Positions 35,210 through 44,784 of a DNA stretch of 64,000 bases are shown here, piece by piece. Position 1 is the stretch's first letter. Each line of letters begins with the position of its first letter. The position numbers were made by a program, and so were the translations under genes. Below the pieces are notes generated by a model, which was not told the DNA's origin, did no database searches, and worked only from the letters and a program-made list of their open reading frames with translations. This DNA comes from Rhizobacter terrae (GTDB lineage: Bacteria > Pseudomonadota > Gammaproteobacteria > Burkholderiales > Burkholderiaceae_C): positions 620,001 through 684,000 of the forward strand of contig NZ_QUSW01000003.1 of NCBI RefSeq assembly GCF_003852895.1, given 5' to 3'.

Positions 35210-38002
35210 ATGCGCAGCGTCGGCCTTCGCAGGCGTTTCGCCGTGCTGGTGGTGGCGGCCATCCTGCCGCTGGCGGTGATGTCGGGCGTGGGCATCTACG
35301 CGCTGGTGCAGCAGCAGCGCGAGCAGGCCGACCGGTCCAGCCTGGAGCTGGCGCGGGCGCTGGGCACCGCGGTGGACGGGGAACTGCGCAGTACCGTGGC
35401 CATTCTCGAAGGCCTGGCCACCGCGTCGTCGCTGGACGATGCGGACATGGACGAGTTCTACCGCGTCTCGCAGCGCGTGGTGGCCACGCGGCCGCAGTGG
35501 CGCGCCATCATCTTGCACGACCCGAGCGGCAAGGTCGTGATGCACACCGGCTACCCCCAGGGCCGGGCCGACCTGGCCATCGCCGAGCCCGGCAGCTTCG
35601 ACCAGCTCGTGCGAAGCCGCCAGCCCCTGGTGGGTCCGATGCGCCGGGGCCAGCGCGGCGAGCAGGGCATTCCGGTGCGCGTGCCGGTGCTGCGCGACGG
35701 CAACCTGCGCTACGTGCTGACGGCAGTCATGAACCCCGATGCGATCGTCGACGTCGTGTCGCACCAGAAGGTGCCCGACGACTGGATCGTCTCGGTCTTC
35801 GACATCAAGAGCGCTCGGGTGGCGAGGTCCCGCGAGCACGCCAAGTACCTCGGCGGCCCGCCCGCGCCCGGCCTGCAGCGGCTGATGGCCGCGGTGGGCG
35901 ACGAAGGCGTGGGGCCGACCTACGCGCTGGAGAGCGATGCGTTGCTGACCGCCATCTCGCGCAGCAAGTTCACCGGCTGGACGGTGGCCATCGGCATCCC
36001 CACGGCGAACGTCGACTCCGGTGTGTACCGATCGGCCATCGCCTACGGCAGCGGCATCCTGCTGTCCATGCTGCTGGGCGGCGTGGCGGCCTTTGCCATC
36101 GCGCGCAGCATCAACCGCCCCATCGGTGAGCTGCGCCGCGCGGCGCAGGCGCTGGGCCGCGGCGACATGCCCGCGCTCACGCCCTCGGACATCCACGAGA
36201 TCCAGGAAGTGGCCGACGCGCTGATCGTCGCCGGCGAGCAGCGTTCGCGCGACGAAGCCGAACGCGAGCGACTGCTGGCCGCTGAACGCAATGCGCGCGG
36301 CGGCGCCGAGCACGCGCGCCGCCGGCTCGAGATGCTGGCTTCCGCCGGCGCCGTGTTCTCCCGTTCGCTGCAGCCGCATGCCACGCTGGAAGCCATCGCT
36401 TCCATCGTCGTGCCCAACATCGCCGACTGGTGCCGGGTGGACCTGGTGGATGCCGAAGGCAAGCTGCAGCGCGCGCTCACGCACCATTCCGATCCGCAGA
36501 AGACGCGCTTCGGGCAGGAGCTGGTGCAGCGCCTGCATGCATCGTCCGAGACGCCGGGCTCCATGGCCTGGGCGGTGGCGACGGGCCGCTCGCACCTGGC
36601 GCATTTCGATCCGCCCAATGAGTTCGACCGCATCCGCGACCGCGACCTGCTGACTTTCGCGCAGGCCATCGGGCTGCGGGCCTACTTCATCGTGCCGCTG
36701 GTGGCCCGAGGCCGCACGCTGGGCGCGATGGCCGCGCTGCAATCGGAGTCCGACCGACAGTTCAGCGAGGACGACTGCGCGCTGCTGGTCGAGCTCGCCC
36801 AGCGTGCCGCGCTCGCGCTCGACAACGCACGGCTGTATGCCGATGCGCAGTCGGCCCGCTCGCAGTCGGAAACCGCCAACCGCGTGAAGGACGAGTTCCT
36901 CGCGATGCTGGGCCACGAGCTGCGCAATCCGCTCGCGCCCATCGTCACCGCGCTGCACCTGATGGCGCGCCGCGGTGCGCAGGAATCGGCGATGGAGCGG
37001 CGCATCATCGAGCGCCAGGTGGCGCACCTGATGCGCCTGGTGGACGACCTGCTGGACGTGTCGCGCATCGCGCGCGGCAAGATCCAGCTGAGCATGGAGC
37101 GCGTGCGCATCCAGTCGGTGGCCGACCGCGCGCTGGAGCTCACGCAGCCGATGCTGGAGCGCCGCGTCCTGCCCGTCGCGGTGGACCTGCCCAAGGAGCC
37201 GGTGGTCGTCAACGGCGACCCGGTGCGCCTGGCGCAGGTGGTGGCCAACCTGCTCAACAACGCCGCCAAGTTCACGCCCAGCGATGCGCGCATCGCGCTG
37301 AGCGTGCGCGTCGATGGCGACGTGGTGGAGATCGTCGTCGAGGACGGCGGCAGCGGCATCGCGCCCGACCTGCTGCCGCGCGTGTTCGACCTGTTCACGC
37401 AGGGCGAGCAGGGCATGGACCGCCACGCCGGCGGCCTCGGCCTGGGCCTGGCCATCGTGAAGACGCTGGTGTCCATGCATGGCGGCACGGTCAGTGCGGC
37501 CAGCGAAGGCATCGGCCGCGGCGCGATGTTCACCGTGCGCCTGCCCATCGCGCAGGAAGCTGCGGCGCCCGACGTCGCCTCGGCGCCGACGGCCAGCGTG
37601 GACAGCCATGGCGGCCGCATCCTGCTGGTGGACGACAACGTCGATGCCGCGCAGTTGCTCGAAGTGGTGCTGGTCGATGCCGGCTACGACGTGCGCGTGG
37701 CCCACGATGGCCCGTCGGCGCTGGCGTCGCTGGATGGCTTCGTGCCCGACCTCGCGCTGCTGGACATCGGCCTGCCCGGCATGGATGGCTACGAACTCGC
37801 CAGCCGCCTGCGCGCCGATCCGCGCCTGCGCAGCATGAAACCCTTGCGGCTGGTGGCATTGACCGGCTACGGCCGCGAGCACGACCGCGCGCGTGCGCTG
37901 GCGACGCACTTCGACGAGCACCTGGTCAAGCCGGTGGCGGCGGACCTGCTGCTGTCGACGATGGCCGCCTTGCTGGGCAGTCCGGTCGCCGTGGCGAAGT
38001 AG
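35210..38002 (+). CDS. Membrane hybrid histidine kinase with periplasmic sensor, GAF and receiver
   Basis: 930 residues. TM1 at ~9-31 (FAVLVVAAILPLAVMSGVGIY, core VLVVAAILPLAVMSGVGI), an extracytoplasmic Cache-like sensor to ~265, TM2 (YGSGILLSMLLGGVAAFAIA), a HAMP-like RPIGELRRAAQALGRGDMP, a GAF domain (~370-540), HisKA with FLAMLGHELRNPLAPIV, HATPase (NLLNNAAKFTPSD, EDGGSGIA, GGLGLGLAIVKTLV) and a receiver (ILLVDDNVDAAQLLEVVL, acceptor in LALLDIGLPGMDG). There is no partner output regulator beside it. Its stop is one base from the stop of the convergent second hybrid kinase. Confidence 0.9.
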   Translation: MRSVGLRRRFAVLVVAAILPLAVMSGVGIYALVQQQREQADRSSLELARALGTAVDGELRSTVAILEGLATASSLDDADMDEFYRVSQRVVATRPQWRAIILHDPSGKVVMHTGYPQGRADLAIAEPGSFDQLVRSRQPLVGPMRRGQRGEQGIPVRVPVLRDGNLRYVLTAVMNPDAIVDVVSHQKVPDDWIVSVFDIKSARVARSREHAKYLGGPPAPGLQRLMAAVGDEGVGPTYALESDALLTAISRSKFTGWTVAIGIPTANVDSGVYRSAIAYGSGILLSMLLGGVAAFAIARSINRPIGELRRAAQALGRGDMPALTPSDIHEIQEVADALIVAGEQRSRDEAERERLLAAERNARGGAEHARRRLEMLASAGAVFSRSLQPHATLEAIASIVVPNIADWCRVDLVDAEGKLQRALTHHSDPQKTRFGQELVQRLHASSETPGSMAWAVATGRSHLAHFDPPNEFDRIRDRDLLTFAQAIGLRAYFIVPLVARGRTLGAMAALQSESDRQFSEDDCALLVELAQRAALALDNARLYADAQSARSQSETANRVKDEFLAMLGHELRNPLAPIVTALHLMARRGAQESAMERRIIERQVAHLMRLVDDLLDVSRIARGKIQLSMERVRIQSVADRALELTQPMLERRVLPVAVDLPKEPVVVNGDPVRLAQVVANLLNNAAKFTPSDARIALSVRVDGDVVEIVVEDGGSGIAPDLLPRVFDLFTQGEQGMDRHAGGLGLGLAIVKTLVSMHGGTVSAASEGIGRGAMFTVRLPIAQEAAAPDVASAPTASVDSHGGRILLVDDNVDAAQLLEVVLVDAGYDVRVAHDGPSALASLDGFVPDLALLDIGLPGMDGYELASRLRADPRLRSMKPLRLVALTGYGREHDRARALATHFDEHLVKPVAADLLLSTMAALLGSPVAVAK

Positions 38003-38003
38003 C

Positions 38004-40478
38004 TCAGCTCAACACCCGCGCAATCGCCGCCGCGAGCATCTTCGAGTTGATCGGCTTGGACACGTAGTCGTTCATGCCCGAGGCCAGGTAGGCCTGCCGG
38101 TGCTCCACCATCGCGTTGGCCGTCATCGCGATGATCGGGATGGCCGACACGCCGTTGCCCAGTTGGCGGATTGCTCGCGTGGCGGTCTCGCCATCCATCT
38201 CGGGCATCTGGATGTCCATCAGCACCAGGTCGTAGTGCGCGTTCTGCACCTGGCTCACCGCCTCGATGCCGTTGGCCACGATGTCGCTGAAGTGGCCCAT
38301 GTGGTCGAGGATGGCCTTGATGAGGATCTGGTTCACGCCGTTGTCCTCGGCCACCAGGATCCGCAGGCCCGCCATGTCGGACATGCCGATCATGGTGGAG
38401 TCCGCGCTGATGCGCTTGACGCCGTCGCCGTGCGCCATGGGCACGACCACGCGGAAGGTGCTGCCCACGCCCACGGCGCTGTCCACCTCGATGCGCCCGC
38501 CCATCAGGTCCACGATCTCGCGGCTGATGGCCAGGCCCAGGCCCGTGCCGCCGTAGCGCCGCGCGGTGGTGGCATCGGCCTGCATGAAGCGGTCGAAGAG
38601 CTTGGGCATGGCGTCGGGCGCGATGCCGATGCCGGTGTCGTGCACGGCGATCGTCAGCTCGATGCGCGACTCGCCCAGCTGGCGGTGCGTGACCTCCACC
38701 TCCACGCTGCCGTGTTCGGTGAACTTCAGCGCATTGCCGATGAGGTTGAACAGCACCTGGCGCAGGCGGCTGGGGTCGCCTTCGAGCGACTCGGGCAAGT
38801 CCGGCGGCAGCTTCAGCCCCAGCGTCAGCCCCTTGGCCTGCGCGCGCACGGCCAGCAGCGACACGACCTCGTCGAACATGCCCGAGGGATCGAACTCGAC
38901 GATCTCCAGCTCCATGCGGCCGGCCTCGATCTTGGCGAGGTCGAGGATGTCGTTGATGACGGTCAGCAGCGTCTGCCCCGAGCTGCGGATGAGTTCGGCG
39001 AAGCGCCGCTGCTCCGGCGTGAGCGGCGTGTTCAGCAGCAGCCCGTTCATGCCCAGCACGCCGTTCAGCGGCGTTCGGATCTCATGGCTCATGGCCGCGA
39101 GGAACTGCGACTTCGATTCGTTGGCCGCCTCGGCCGCAGCCTTGGCGCGCGACAAGGCCCGCTCGGCGGCGGTGATGTCGCGCGTGACGCTCACCACCCC
39201 GCCCTCGGGCGTGCGGCGCTCGATGGCGTGCACCACCATGCCGTGCGACAGCTCCTGCTCGTACATGCCGTTGCCGCTGCTGTGGATGGCCAGGCGCCGC
39301 TCCACCCAGGCCGAGCGCTCGGCGTCCGTGCCGTCGGGCAGCATCGCAGGCGCGGCCAGTTCGGCCAGCCGGCGGAACGGCAGGCCCACGGCGATCTCCT
39401 CCTTCACCCAGGGAAAGATTTCCACGTAGCGGCCGTTCCACGCGACCACGCGGTCCTGCGCGTCGCACAGCAGGAAGCCATCGCCCATGGAGCCCAGTGC
39501 CTGGTCCAGCGTGGCCTTGGCGCTGGCCACGTCGCTGCGCGCGCGCGCCAGGCGAGCCAGGTGCCAGTGGCTGAGCGCGCCGGCGGCGAGGATCATCGCG
39601 ATGAAGGCGGCCGCCACCCGCATGATGTCGCGGCGGTCGTTGCGCCAGCTGTCCAGTGCGGCGGTGATGGGAATGCTGGCCGCGATCAGCAGCGAGCGGT
39701 ACAGCGTGGGCCGCGCGACCACGATGGCGGGTTCCGAGCCGAGCCGGTTGGCCATGCGCATGGGCATGCCATTGGCGTTGCGCGAGTCCAGCGGCGGCGT
39801 GAGCTTCTGGCCCATCAGCCGCTCGTCGGGCGGAGCGCTGGCGATGAGCTGGCCGTCTTCGCGCTCGAAGGTGGCCGCCAGCCCGCGGATCTCGATGGCC
39901 TGCGCGAGCACGGTGTTGATGAGCGTCACCGGCACCTCGCCCACCGCCATGGCCCGCCGCGATTCGCTCAGGCGCAGCGGCCGGGCGAAGTACACGACGC
40001 GCTCGGAGGTGGCGAAGTTCACCACCGGTGCGCTGATGGCCAGCTGCGGCGACGACTGCGCGAACACCTCGCGGGCGAAGTCCTTGGGCAGGTCCACGCC
40101 CATGCGCTGGGTGTGGGCCTGGGCGGCGCCCAGTACGCTGCCGTCCTCGGCCAGCACGGCCACGTCGCGCACCAGCAGGTTGCGGCCGGCCATCTCCAGC
40201 AGCAGGCGGTTGGCCTGCGGCGCGTCCAGCGTGCCGTCGGGTTTGAGCGCGGGGCGCAGCAGCGAATCGGTGCCGGCCAGCAGCACGTCCACGCCCAGCA
40301 GCATGCGGTTCAGCGCGGCTTCGGCGCCGCTGGCAAAGCGCGTGGCCTTGGACTCGGCGTCGGCCAGCGCATCGTGCTCGCCGCGCGAGATGAGGTTGGC
40401 GGCCGATGCGAGCACGGCCCCCACGAACAGGAGCACCACGCCCCAGATGACGGCTTGAGTCCGGCGCGGCAATGCCAT
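38004..40478 (-). CDS. Membrane hybrid histidine kinase co-oriented with a TRAP substrate-binding protein
   Basis: 824 residues. TM1 at ~9-30 (AVIWGVVLLFVGAVLASAAN), a large periplasmic domain, TM2 (VAAAFIAMILAAGALSHWHL), a PAS unit (GDGFLLCDAQDRVVAWNGRY), HisKA with FLAAMSHEIRTPLNGVLG, HATPase (FNLIGNALKFTEHGS, HDTGIGIAP, GTGLGLAISREIV) and a receiver (RILVAEDNGVNQILIKAILD, acceptor in LVLMDIQMPEMDG). It starts 22 bases after the TRAP-type binding-protein gene, so the two form an operon and the binding protein may present ligand to this kinase. The start at 40478 gives MALPRRTQAVIWG, just before TM1. Confidence 0.9.
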   Translation of the reverse strand: MALPRRTQAVIWGVVLLFVGAVLASAANLISRGEHDALADAESKATRFASGAEAALNRMLLGVDVLLAGTDSLLRPALKPDGTLDAPQANRLLLEMAGRNLLVRDVAVLAEDGSVLGAAQAHTQRMGVDLPKDFAREVFAQSSPQLAISAPVVNFATSERVVYFARPLRLSESRRAMAVGEVPVTLINTVLAQAIEIRGLAATFEREDGQLIASAPPDERLMGQKLTPPLDSRNANGMPMRMANRLGSEPAIVVARPTLYRSLLIAASIPITAALDSWRNDRRDIMRVAAAFIAMILAAGALSHWHLARLARARSDVASAKATLDQALGSMGDGFLLCDAQDRVVAWNGRYVEIFPWVKEEIAVGLPFRRLAELAAPAMLPDGTDAERSAWVERRLAIHSSGNGMYEQELSHGMVVHAIERRTPEGGVVSVTRDITAAERALSRAKAAAEAANESKSQFLAAMSHEIRTPLNGVLGMNGLLLNTPLTPEQRRFAELIRSSGQTLLTVINDILDLAKIEAGRMELEIVEFDPSGMFDEVVSLLAVRAQAKGLTLGLKLPPDLPESLEGDPSRLRQVLFNLIGNALKFTEHGSVEVEVTHRQLGESRIELTIAVHDTGIGIAPDAMPKLFDRFMQADATTARRYGGTGLGLAISREIVDLMGGRIEVDSAVGVGSTFRVVVPMAHGDGVKRISADSTMIGMSDMAGLRILVAEDNGVNQILIKAILDHMGHFSDIVANGIEAVSQVQNAHYDLVLMDIQMPEMDGETATRAIRQLGNGVSAIPIIAMTANAMVEHRQAYLASGMNDYVSKPINSKMLAAAIARVLS

Positions 40479-40500
40479 GGCGTCTCGTGCGGTCCCTGCT

Positions 40501-41562
40501 CTACTTGGCGCGCGCTTCTGCGCCCACCACCGGCCCGATGGTCTGGTTCCAGACCTCGGCGCAGCTTGCACCGCAGCGATGGACCCAGCGCGACAGGATG
40601 GTGTTGGCGAAGATGGTGCGGCGGCGGGCGTCGTCGGTGGGCGCGGGCTTGACCTCGGTCATGTGGAACTTGCGGCCGTCCACGCAGGCGGCACTGCCGA
40701 TGTTGCAGGCGATGCCGTTGCCCGTCTCGCGCTCGGCCTCGTTCCAGATGGCGGTCTCCAGCTTGGGCAGCTCCTGCTTGAGCTTGGTGCGCAGGTCTGC
40801 CGGCAGGGCTTCCCAGGCGGCGATGTTGGCGCCGAAGATGGCCAGTCCCCAGCTCACCGGCATGGTGTGGATGTGGGTGGTGACGTCCGGCAGGCCGATG
40901 GTGTTGCCCGACATGGTGCCGGTGATCGCGCACTCGATGTTGCCGCTTTTCATGTTGGCCATGATCTCGGCGAAGCCGGTCTGCACCGGCGTGCCGCCCA
41001 GTGCCTCGATGAGGTCGGCCTGCGGCGGGCTGGAGGTGCGAGTGCGCCGTCCGGCCAGGTCGGCCAGGCTGGAGAAGGGCTTATTGCAGAAGATGACCTG
41101 CGCCGGGTAGGCGTAGATGGCCAGCAGCTCGATGCCGTAGCGATCGCGCAGGGTCTTCTCGAGGTAGGGGCGGAAGGCGGCGGTGGACTTGCGCACGACC
41201 GCCATGTCGGCGCTCAGGCCGGCGAGGTCGGGCGCGGCGAACGACGGTTCCTGCGCCGCGGTGAGGCTCAGCAGCGCCGTGCCGAAGGGGACCACGCCCA
41301 GCTGCATCAAACGCAGCATCTCCTGGCCGCGGATGCCGGCGCGGTCGAAGGGCACGATCTCGGCGGTGACACGGCCGCCGGTGAACTTGGGCAGCTCGCG
41401 CGTCCAGAAGGGCTCTTCCTGCCGGGTGTACTGGTTGATTTCCGCCAGCCCGCCGACGATGCGAAGGCGCTTCACCTCCGTTTGCGCGAGGCTCGTGCCC
41501 GTCAGCGCGACGGCCATGACCACCGCGAGCAAGGCAGTCATGAATCGGTCAAAGCTCTTCAT
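40501..41562 (-). CDS. TRAP-type substrate-binding protein (DctP family), orphan
   Basis: 353 residues with a Sec signal peptide (MTALLAVVMAVALTGTSLAQ). The mature protein resembles DctP-like solute-binding proteins (MLRLMQLGVVPFGTALLSL, GIELLAIYAYPAQVIFCNKP, LADLAGRRTRTSSPPQADLI, GTPVQTGFAEIMANMKSGNIE). No DctQ or DctM membrane subunits are in the window. The immediate downstream gene is a hybrid histidine kinase, suggesting a periplasmic sensor subunit rather than, or besides, a transport role. Ligand unknown; a carboxylate is typical of the family. Confidence 0.88.
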   Translation of the reverse strand: MKSFDRFMTALLAVVMAVALTGTSLAQTEVKRLRIVGGLAEINQYTRQEEPFWTRELPKFTGGRVTAEIVPFDRAGIRGQEMLRLMQLGVVPFGTALLSLTAAQEPSFAAPDLAGLSADMAVVRKSTAAFRPYLEKTLRDRYGIELLAIYAYPAQVIFCNKPFSSLADLAGRRTRTSSPPQADLIEALGGTPVQTGFAEIMANMKSGNIECAITGTMSGNTIGLPDVTTHIHTMPVSWGLAIFGANIAAWEALPADLRTKLKQELPKLETAIWNEAERETGNGIACNIGSAACVDGRKFHMTEVKPAPTDDARRRTIFANTILSRWVHRCGASCAEVWNQTIGPVVGAEARAK

Positions 41563-41643
41563 TCACCATCCCTGGATTGACCGCATCCCATGTTGCGGTG
41601 CCGCACGCATGATGCAGCAGGGCGGCGAACCTGAAAAGCGGGT

Positions 41644-42285
41644 TCATCCTGCATTGCCGGGTTGTTTCACTTGTGCGGCCATGGCATGCGACATCTCCGA
41701 GCCCTGTCGGGCGAGACCCGTGATCACGCCTTCCCGGTCTGCGGCAGGGCGGTTCTGGCTGACCTTCCACTTGCCTTCGAGCGAGGCCAGTTCGATTTCC
41801 AGCCCGACGATGGCCTTGAGCAGGCCTTGCGTGAAGCCCTGCGGCGCATCAGCCACCTTCCACGGCGCGTCGCGCGGCGCCTCGTGGCGGTCGGTGAGTT
41901 CGGACACCAGCTGCAGCACCCACTCGGGGTCGTCGCGGACCTGCAAGCGCCCGCGGGCCTGCACCATCACATAGTTCCAGGTCGGCACCACCATGCCGGT
42001 CTGCGCCTTGGTGGCGTACCACGATGGGGAAACGTAGGCCTGCGGCCCCTGGAAAACCACGAGGGATTCGGCGTCCTGCCGCGCCTCGCGCCACACCGGG
42101 TTGCCGCGGGCCACGTGCGCGCGCAAGGTGCCCAGCGGGCCGCGCTGTGCATCGAAGAGAAAGGGGATGCCGTTGGCCGACAGGCCCGCATCCGACTGGG
42201 TCACCAGCAGGCCGAAGGGATGCTCGCGCATCAAGGCGTGCAGCACCTCGGGCCGGGACTCGTCGAAATGCGCTGGCGTGTACAT
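41644..42285 (-). CDS. PaiB-like FMN-binding protein
   Basis: 213 residues matching the PaiB/FMN_bind_2 family: MYTPAHFDESRPEVLHALM, HPFGLLVTQSD, ANGIPFLFD, GTLRAHVARGNP, AYVSPSWYATKAQTGMVVPT, and NYVMVQARGRL. PaiB of Bacillus represses sporulation and protease genes; other members act as flavin-dependent oxidoreductases or haem-handling proteins, so the repressor label is uncertain. It probably binds FMN as a split-barrel dimer. It is apparently monocistronic, between the TRAP binding-protein gene and the GGDEF-EAL gene, all on the minus strand. Confidence 0.88.
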   Translation of the reverse strand: MYTPAHFDESRPEVLHALMREHPFGLLVTQSDAGLSANGIPFLFDAQRGPLGTLRAHVARGNPVWREARQDAESLVVFQGPQAYVSPSWYATKAQTGMVVPTWNYVMVQARGRLQVRDDPEWVLQLVSELTDRHEAPRDAPWKVADAPQGFTQGLLKAIVGLEIELASLEGKWKVSQNRPAADREGVITGLARQGSEMSHAMAAQVKQPGNAG

Positions 42286-42324
42286 GGCGGCAAGTATGCC
42301 GTGCAGGCCGCCGCGTGGGGCCGT

Positions 42325-44784
42325 TCAGTGCAGCATCGTGCGCGATTCGCCATCGCTGCCGCGGTGGCGCGCCGTCCAGCTCACCGACCAGTCGGTGAAT
42401 TCGCTGGCGGCCATGGGCCGGCCCATGTGGAAACCCTGGGCCTGGTCGCAGTTCAGGTCGCGCAGCATGTCCCAGACCTTGGCGTTCTCCACGCCTTCGG
42501 CGACCACCGACAGGCCCAGGTTGTGGGCGAGGTCGATGGTGGAGCGCACGATCTTGGCGTCGTCGGCGTCCTTCTCCATGCTCAGCACGAAGCTCTTGTC
42601 GATCTTGAGCTCGTCCACCGGCAGGCGCTTGAGGTAGGCCAGCGACGAGTAACCGGTTCCAAAATCATCGATGGACAGCTTGAAGCCCAGCGCCGACAGC
42701 CGGTCCAGCGTGGCCTGTGCGCGCTGGGGGTCGTCCATGATCGCGCTCTCGGTGATCTCCAGGCAGAAGGCCTCGGCCGGCACGCTGTGCTTGACCAGCA
42801 GCGAGTCGAATTTCTGGGGCAGCTCCGGGTCCAGCAGGTCGCGGGTGGACAGGTTCACCGACAGCGTGATGCGCAGGCCTTCGCTGTGCAGCCGCCGCCA
42901 GTGGCGCGCGGCTTCCTCGAACACCCACATGGTGATGGTGCGAATGAAGCCGGTCTGCTCCGCGAACGGAATGAACTGCATGGGCGGCACCATGCCGCGC
43001 ACCGGATGCTGCCAGCGCACCAGCGTCTCCGCGCCCATCACCTTGCCGCTGTCCAGCGCCAGCTTGGGCTGCAGGAACAGGCGCAGCTGGCCTTCGCCCA
43101 CCGCCAGGCGCAGCTCGCTCATGAGTGACAGGGTCTGCGCGCTGGACAGGTCGATGGACGGGTCGTACACCAGCGGACCGCTGGTCTGGCGCTTGGCGCT
43201 GTACATCGCCACTTCGGCACGAGAGAGCAGCACGTCGGCATCGCCCGCATGCGTGGGCCAGCAGGCCAGGCCGATGCCCGCGCCCATGTCCACCGTGTGC
43301 TCCTCCAGCGACAGCGCCACGTCGAAGGCGCGCTCGATGCGCTGCGCCACGCTTTGCGCGAGCGCCAGGTCGCCGTTGCGCAGCAGCACCGCGAATTCGT
43401 CGCCGCCCAGGCGCGCGACCAGGTCGGCGCCGCGCACCGACTGCTGGCTCAGCCGCTCGGCCACGCGCATCAGCAGCAGGTCGCCGAAGCGGTAGCCCAG
43501 CACGTCGTTCACGTGCTTGAAGCGGTCCAGGTCCAGCATGATGACCGACACCGTGCCCGAGCCGAGCTGCTCGGCTTCGCGGATGGCTTCATGCACGGCA
43601 TCGCGGAACTGCACGCGGTTGGGCAGGCCGGTGAGGCTGTCCCAGTACGCGAGCTTGAGGATCTGTGCCTGCTTGTCGGCCACGCTCACGCGCATCTGCT
43701 CGAAGGCCTGCGCCAGGTGGCCGATTTCATCGTTGCGGCGCACGCCCGTCGTCACCGGTGTGCTGTAGTCGCCCGCACCCAGGCGGTCGGCGGCGGAGGA
43801 CAGCCTGCGCAGCGGCGTGGTGAGCCGGCCGGCGGTGAGCACGCCGAAGACACTGAAGGCCGCGAAGCCGACCAGCGTCACCAGCAGCAAGGCGAGCTGC
43901 AGGTCGCGCGGCAGCTTGACGGCCTCGTCCACCGACAGCGAGATGACCGCCAGCACCGAGCCGCCCACGCTGGCGGTGTCGGGCGTGTTCAGCCACATGG
44001 GATGCACGCCCAGCTCCTCGCCGTGGACGGTGATGTTGGCGGTGGCCTGGCCGTCGCGGCGCAACTGGCCCCAGCTCTGGCGCGCCAGCCACCCGGCTTC
44101 CGCCGCGGGCAGGCTCGACAGGCTGGGCACCCAGTTGTCGCTGTTGGCGGGCTGCGACAGCAGCGTCACGTTCAGGGCCGACAGGCTCTGCATGTCGGAG
44201 GCCAGTCGCATGTCCAGCGGTACGCCCATCAGCACCCAGCCCACGGTGAGCGGCGCCTTGATGGGCACCATCACCACCTGGTGCGGGCGGCCGCCGAGCA
44301 GGGCCACCTGGCTGGCGCGGCCCTGCGACAGCGCACCCGCGGCCAGGCGCGACACGAGGGCCGCCAGGTCGGCCGTGTCGTGATGTCCGGCGGCGGCGCG
44401 CAGTTCGAAAGAGGTGGTGACGAGCGCCGCCTGTGTCGCACCGATGCGCGCGCCGTGGTTGGCCAGCACCGAGGCGATGGTGTCGCTGTCGTTGCTGCTC
44501 ACCGCCTCGCGAAAACCGTAGTCCGAAGCCAGCAGACGCGCGCCTTCGATCAGCGTCTGTGCCTGGCGGTCGAGCAGGCTTTGCAGCACCCGGCCGCCCA
44601 CCATCAGCTTCTCGGGCACCACGTTGTGCGCATGGCGTGTGAGGCTGGCCTGCAGCGCGGTGTAGCTGGCGATCTGCACGATCAGCAGCAGGCCCAGGAA
44701 CATGGCGATCACCCGAGCGCCGATCGAGCCGCGCAACCAGCGGTCGGCGCGCGACAGCAGTGGTGTGGCGCTCAAGAAGCTCAT
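42325..44784 (-). CDS. Membrane GGDEF-EAL cyclic-di-GMP signalling protein
   Basis: 819 residues. TM1 (VIAMFLGLLLIVQIASYTAL), an extracytoplasmic sensor domain of ~260 residues (LIEGARLLASDYGFREAVSS), TM2 (LALLLVTLVGFAAFSVFGVL) and HAMP precede a GGDEF domain with intact RLGGDEFAVLL, and an EAL domain whose signature reads AETLVRW (ETL in place of EAL) with the loop DDFGTGYSSLAYL intact. It may both make and degrade c-di-GMP. The start at 44784 overlaps the stop of the cupredoxin-like gene by four bases (ATGA), implying coupled synthesis of sensor and periplasmic partner. Confidence 0.9.
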   Translation of the reverse strand: MSFLSATPLLSRADRWLRGSIGARVIAMFLGLLLIVQIASYTALQASLTRHAHNVVPEKLMVGGRVLQSLLDRQAQTLIEGARLLASDYGFREAVSSNDSDTIASVLANHGARIGATQAALVTTSFELRAAAGHHDTADLAALVSRLAAGALSQGRASQVALLGGRPHQVVMVPIKAPLTVGWVLMGVPLDMRLASDMQSLSALNVTLLSQPANSDNWVPSLSSLPAAEAGWLARQSWGQLRRDGQATANITVHGEELGVHPMWLNTPDTASVGGSVLAVISLSVDEAVKLPRDLQLALLLVTLVGFAAFSVFGVLTAGRLTTPLRRLSSAADRLGAGDYSTPVTTGVRRNDEIGHLAQAFEQMRVSVADKQAQILKLAYWDSLTGLPNRVQFRDAVHEAIREAEQLGSGTVSVIMLDLDRFKHVNDVLGYRFGDLLLMRVAERLSQQSVRGADLVARLGGDEFAVLLRNGDLALAQSVAQRIERAFDVALSLEEHTVDMGAGIGLACWPTHAGDADVLLSRAEVAMYSAKRQTSGPLVYDPSIDLSSAQTLSLMSELRLAVGEGQLRLFLQPKLALDSGKVMGAETLVRWQHPVRGMVPPMQFIPFAEQTGFIRTITMWVFEEAARHWRRLHSEGLRITLSVNLSTRDLLDPELPQKFDSLLVKHSVPAEAFCLEITESAIMDDPQRAQATLDRLSALGFKLSIDDFGTGYSSLAYLKRLPVDELKIDKSFVLSMEKDADDAKIVRSTIDLAHNLGLSVVAEGVENAKVWDMLRDLNCDQAQGFHMGRPMAASEFTDWSVSWTARHRGSDGESRTMLH

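Noticed and set aside
41662-43128. Long + strand open frame across the PaiB-like and GGDEF-EAL genes
   Set aside because: It spans two real minus-strand genes and the gap between them; composition is typical of an antisense shadow.
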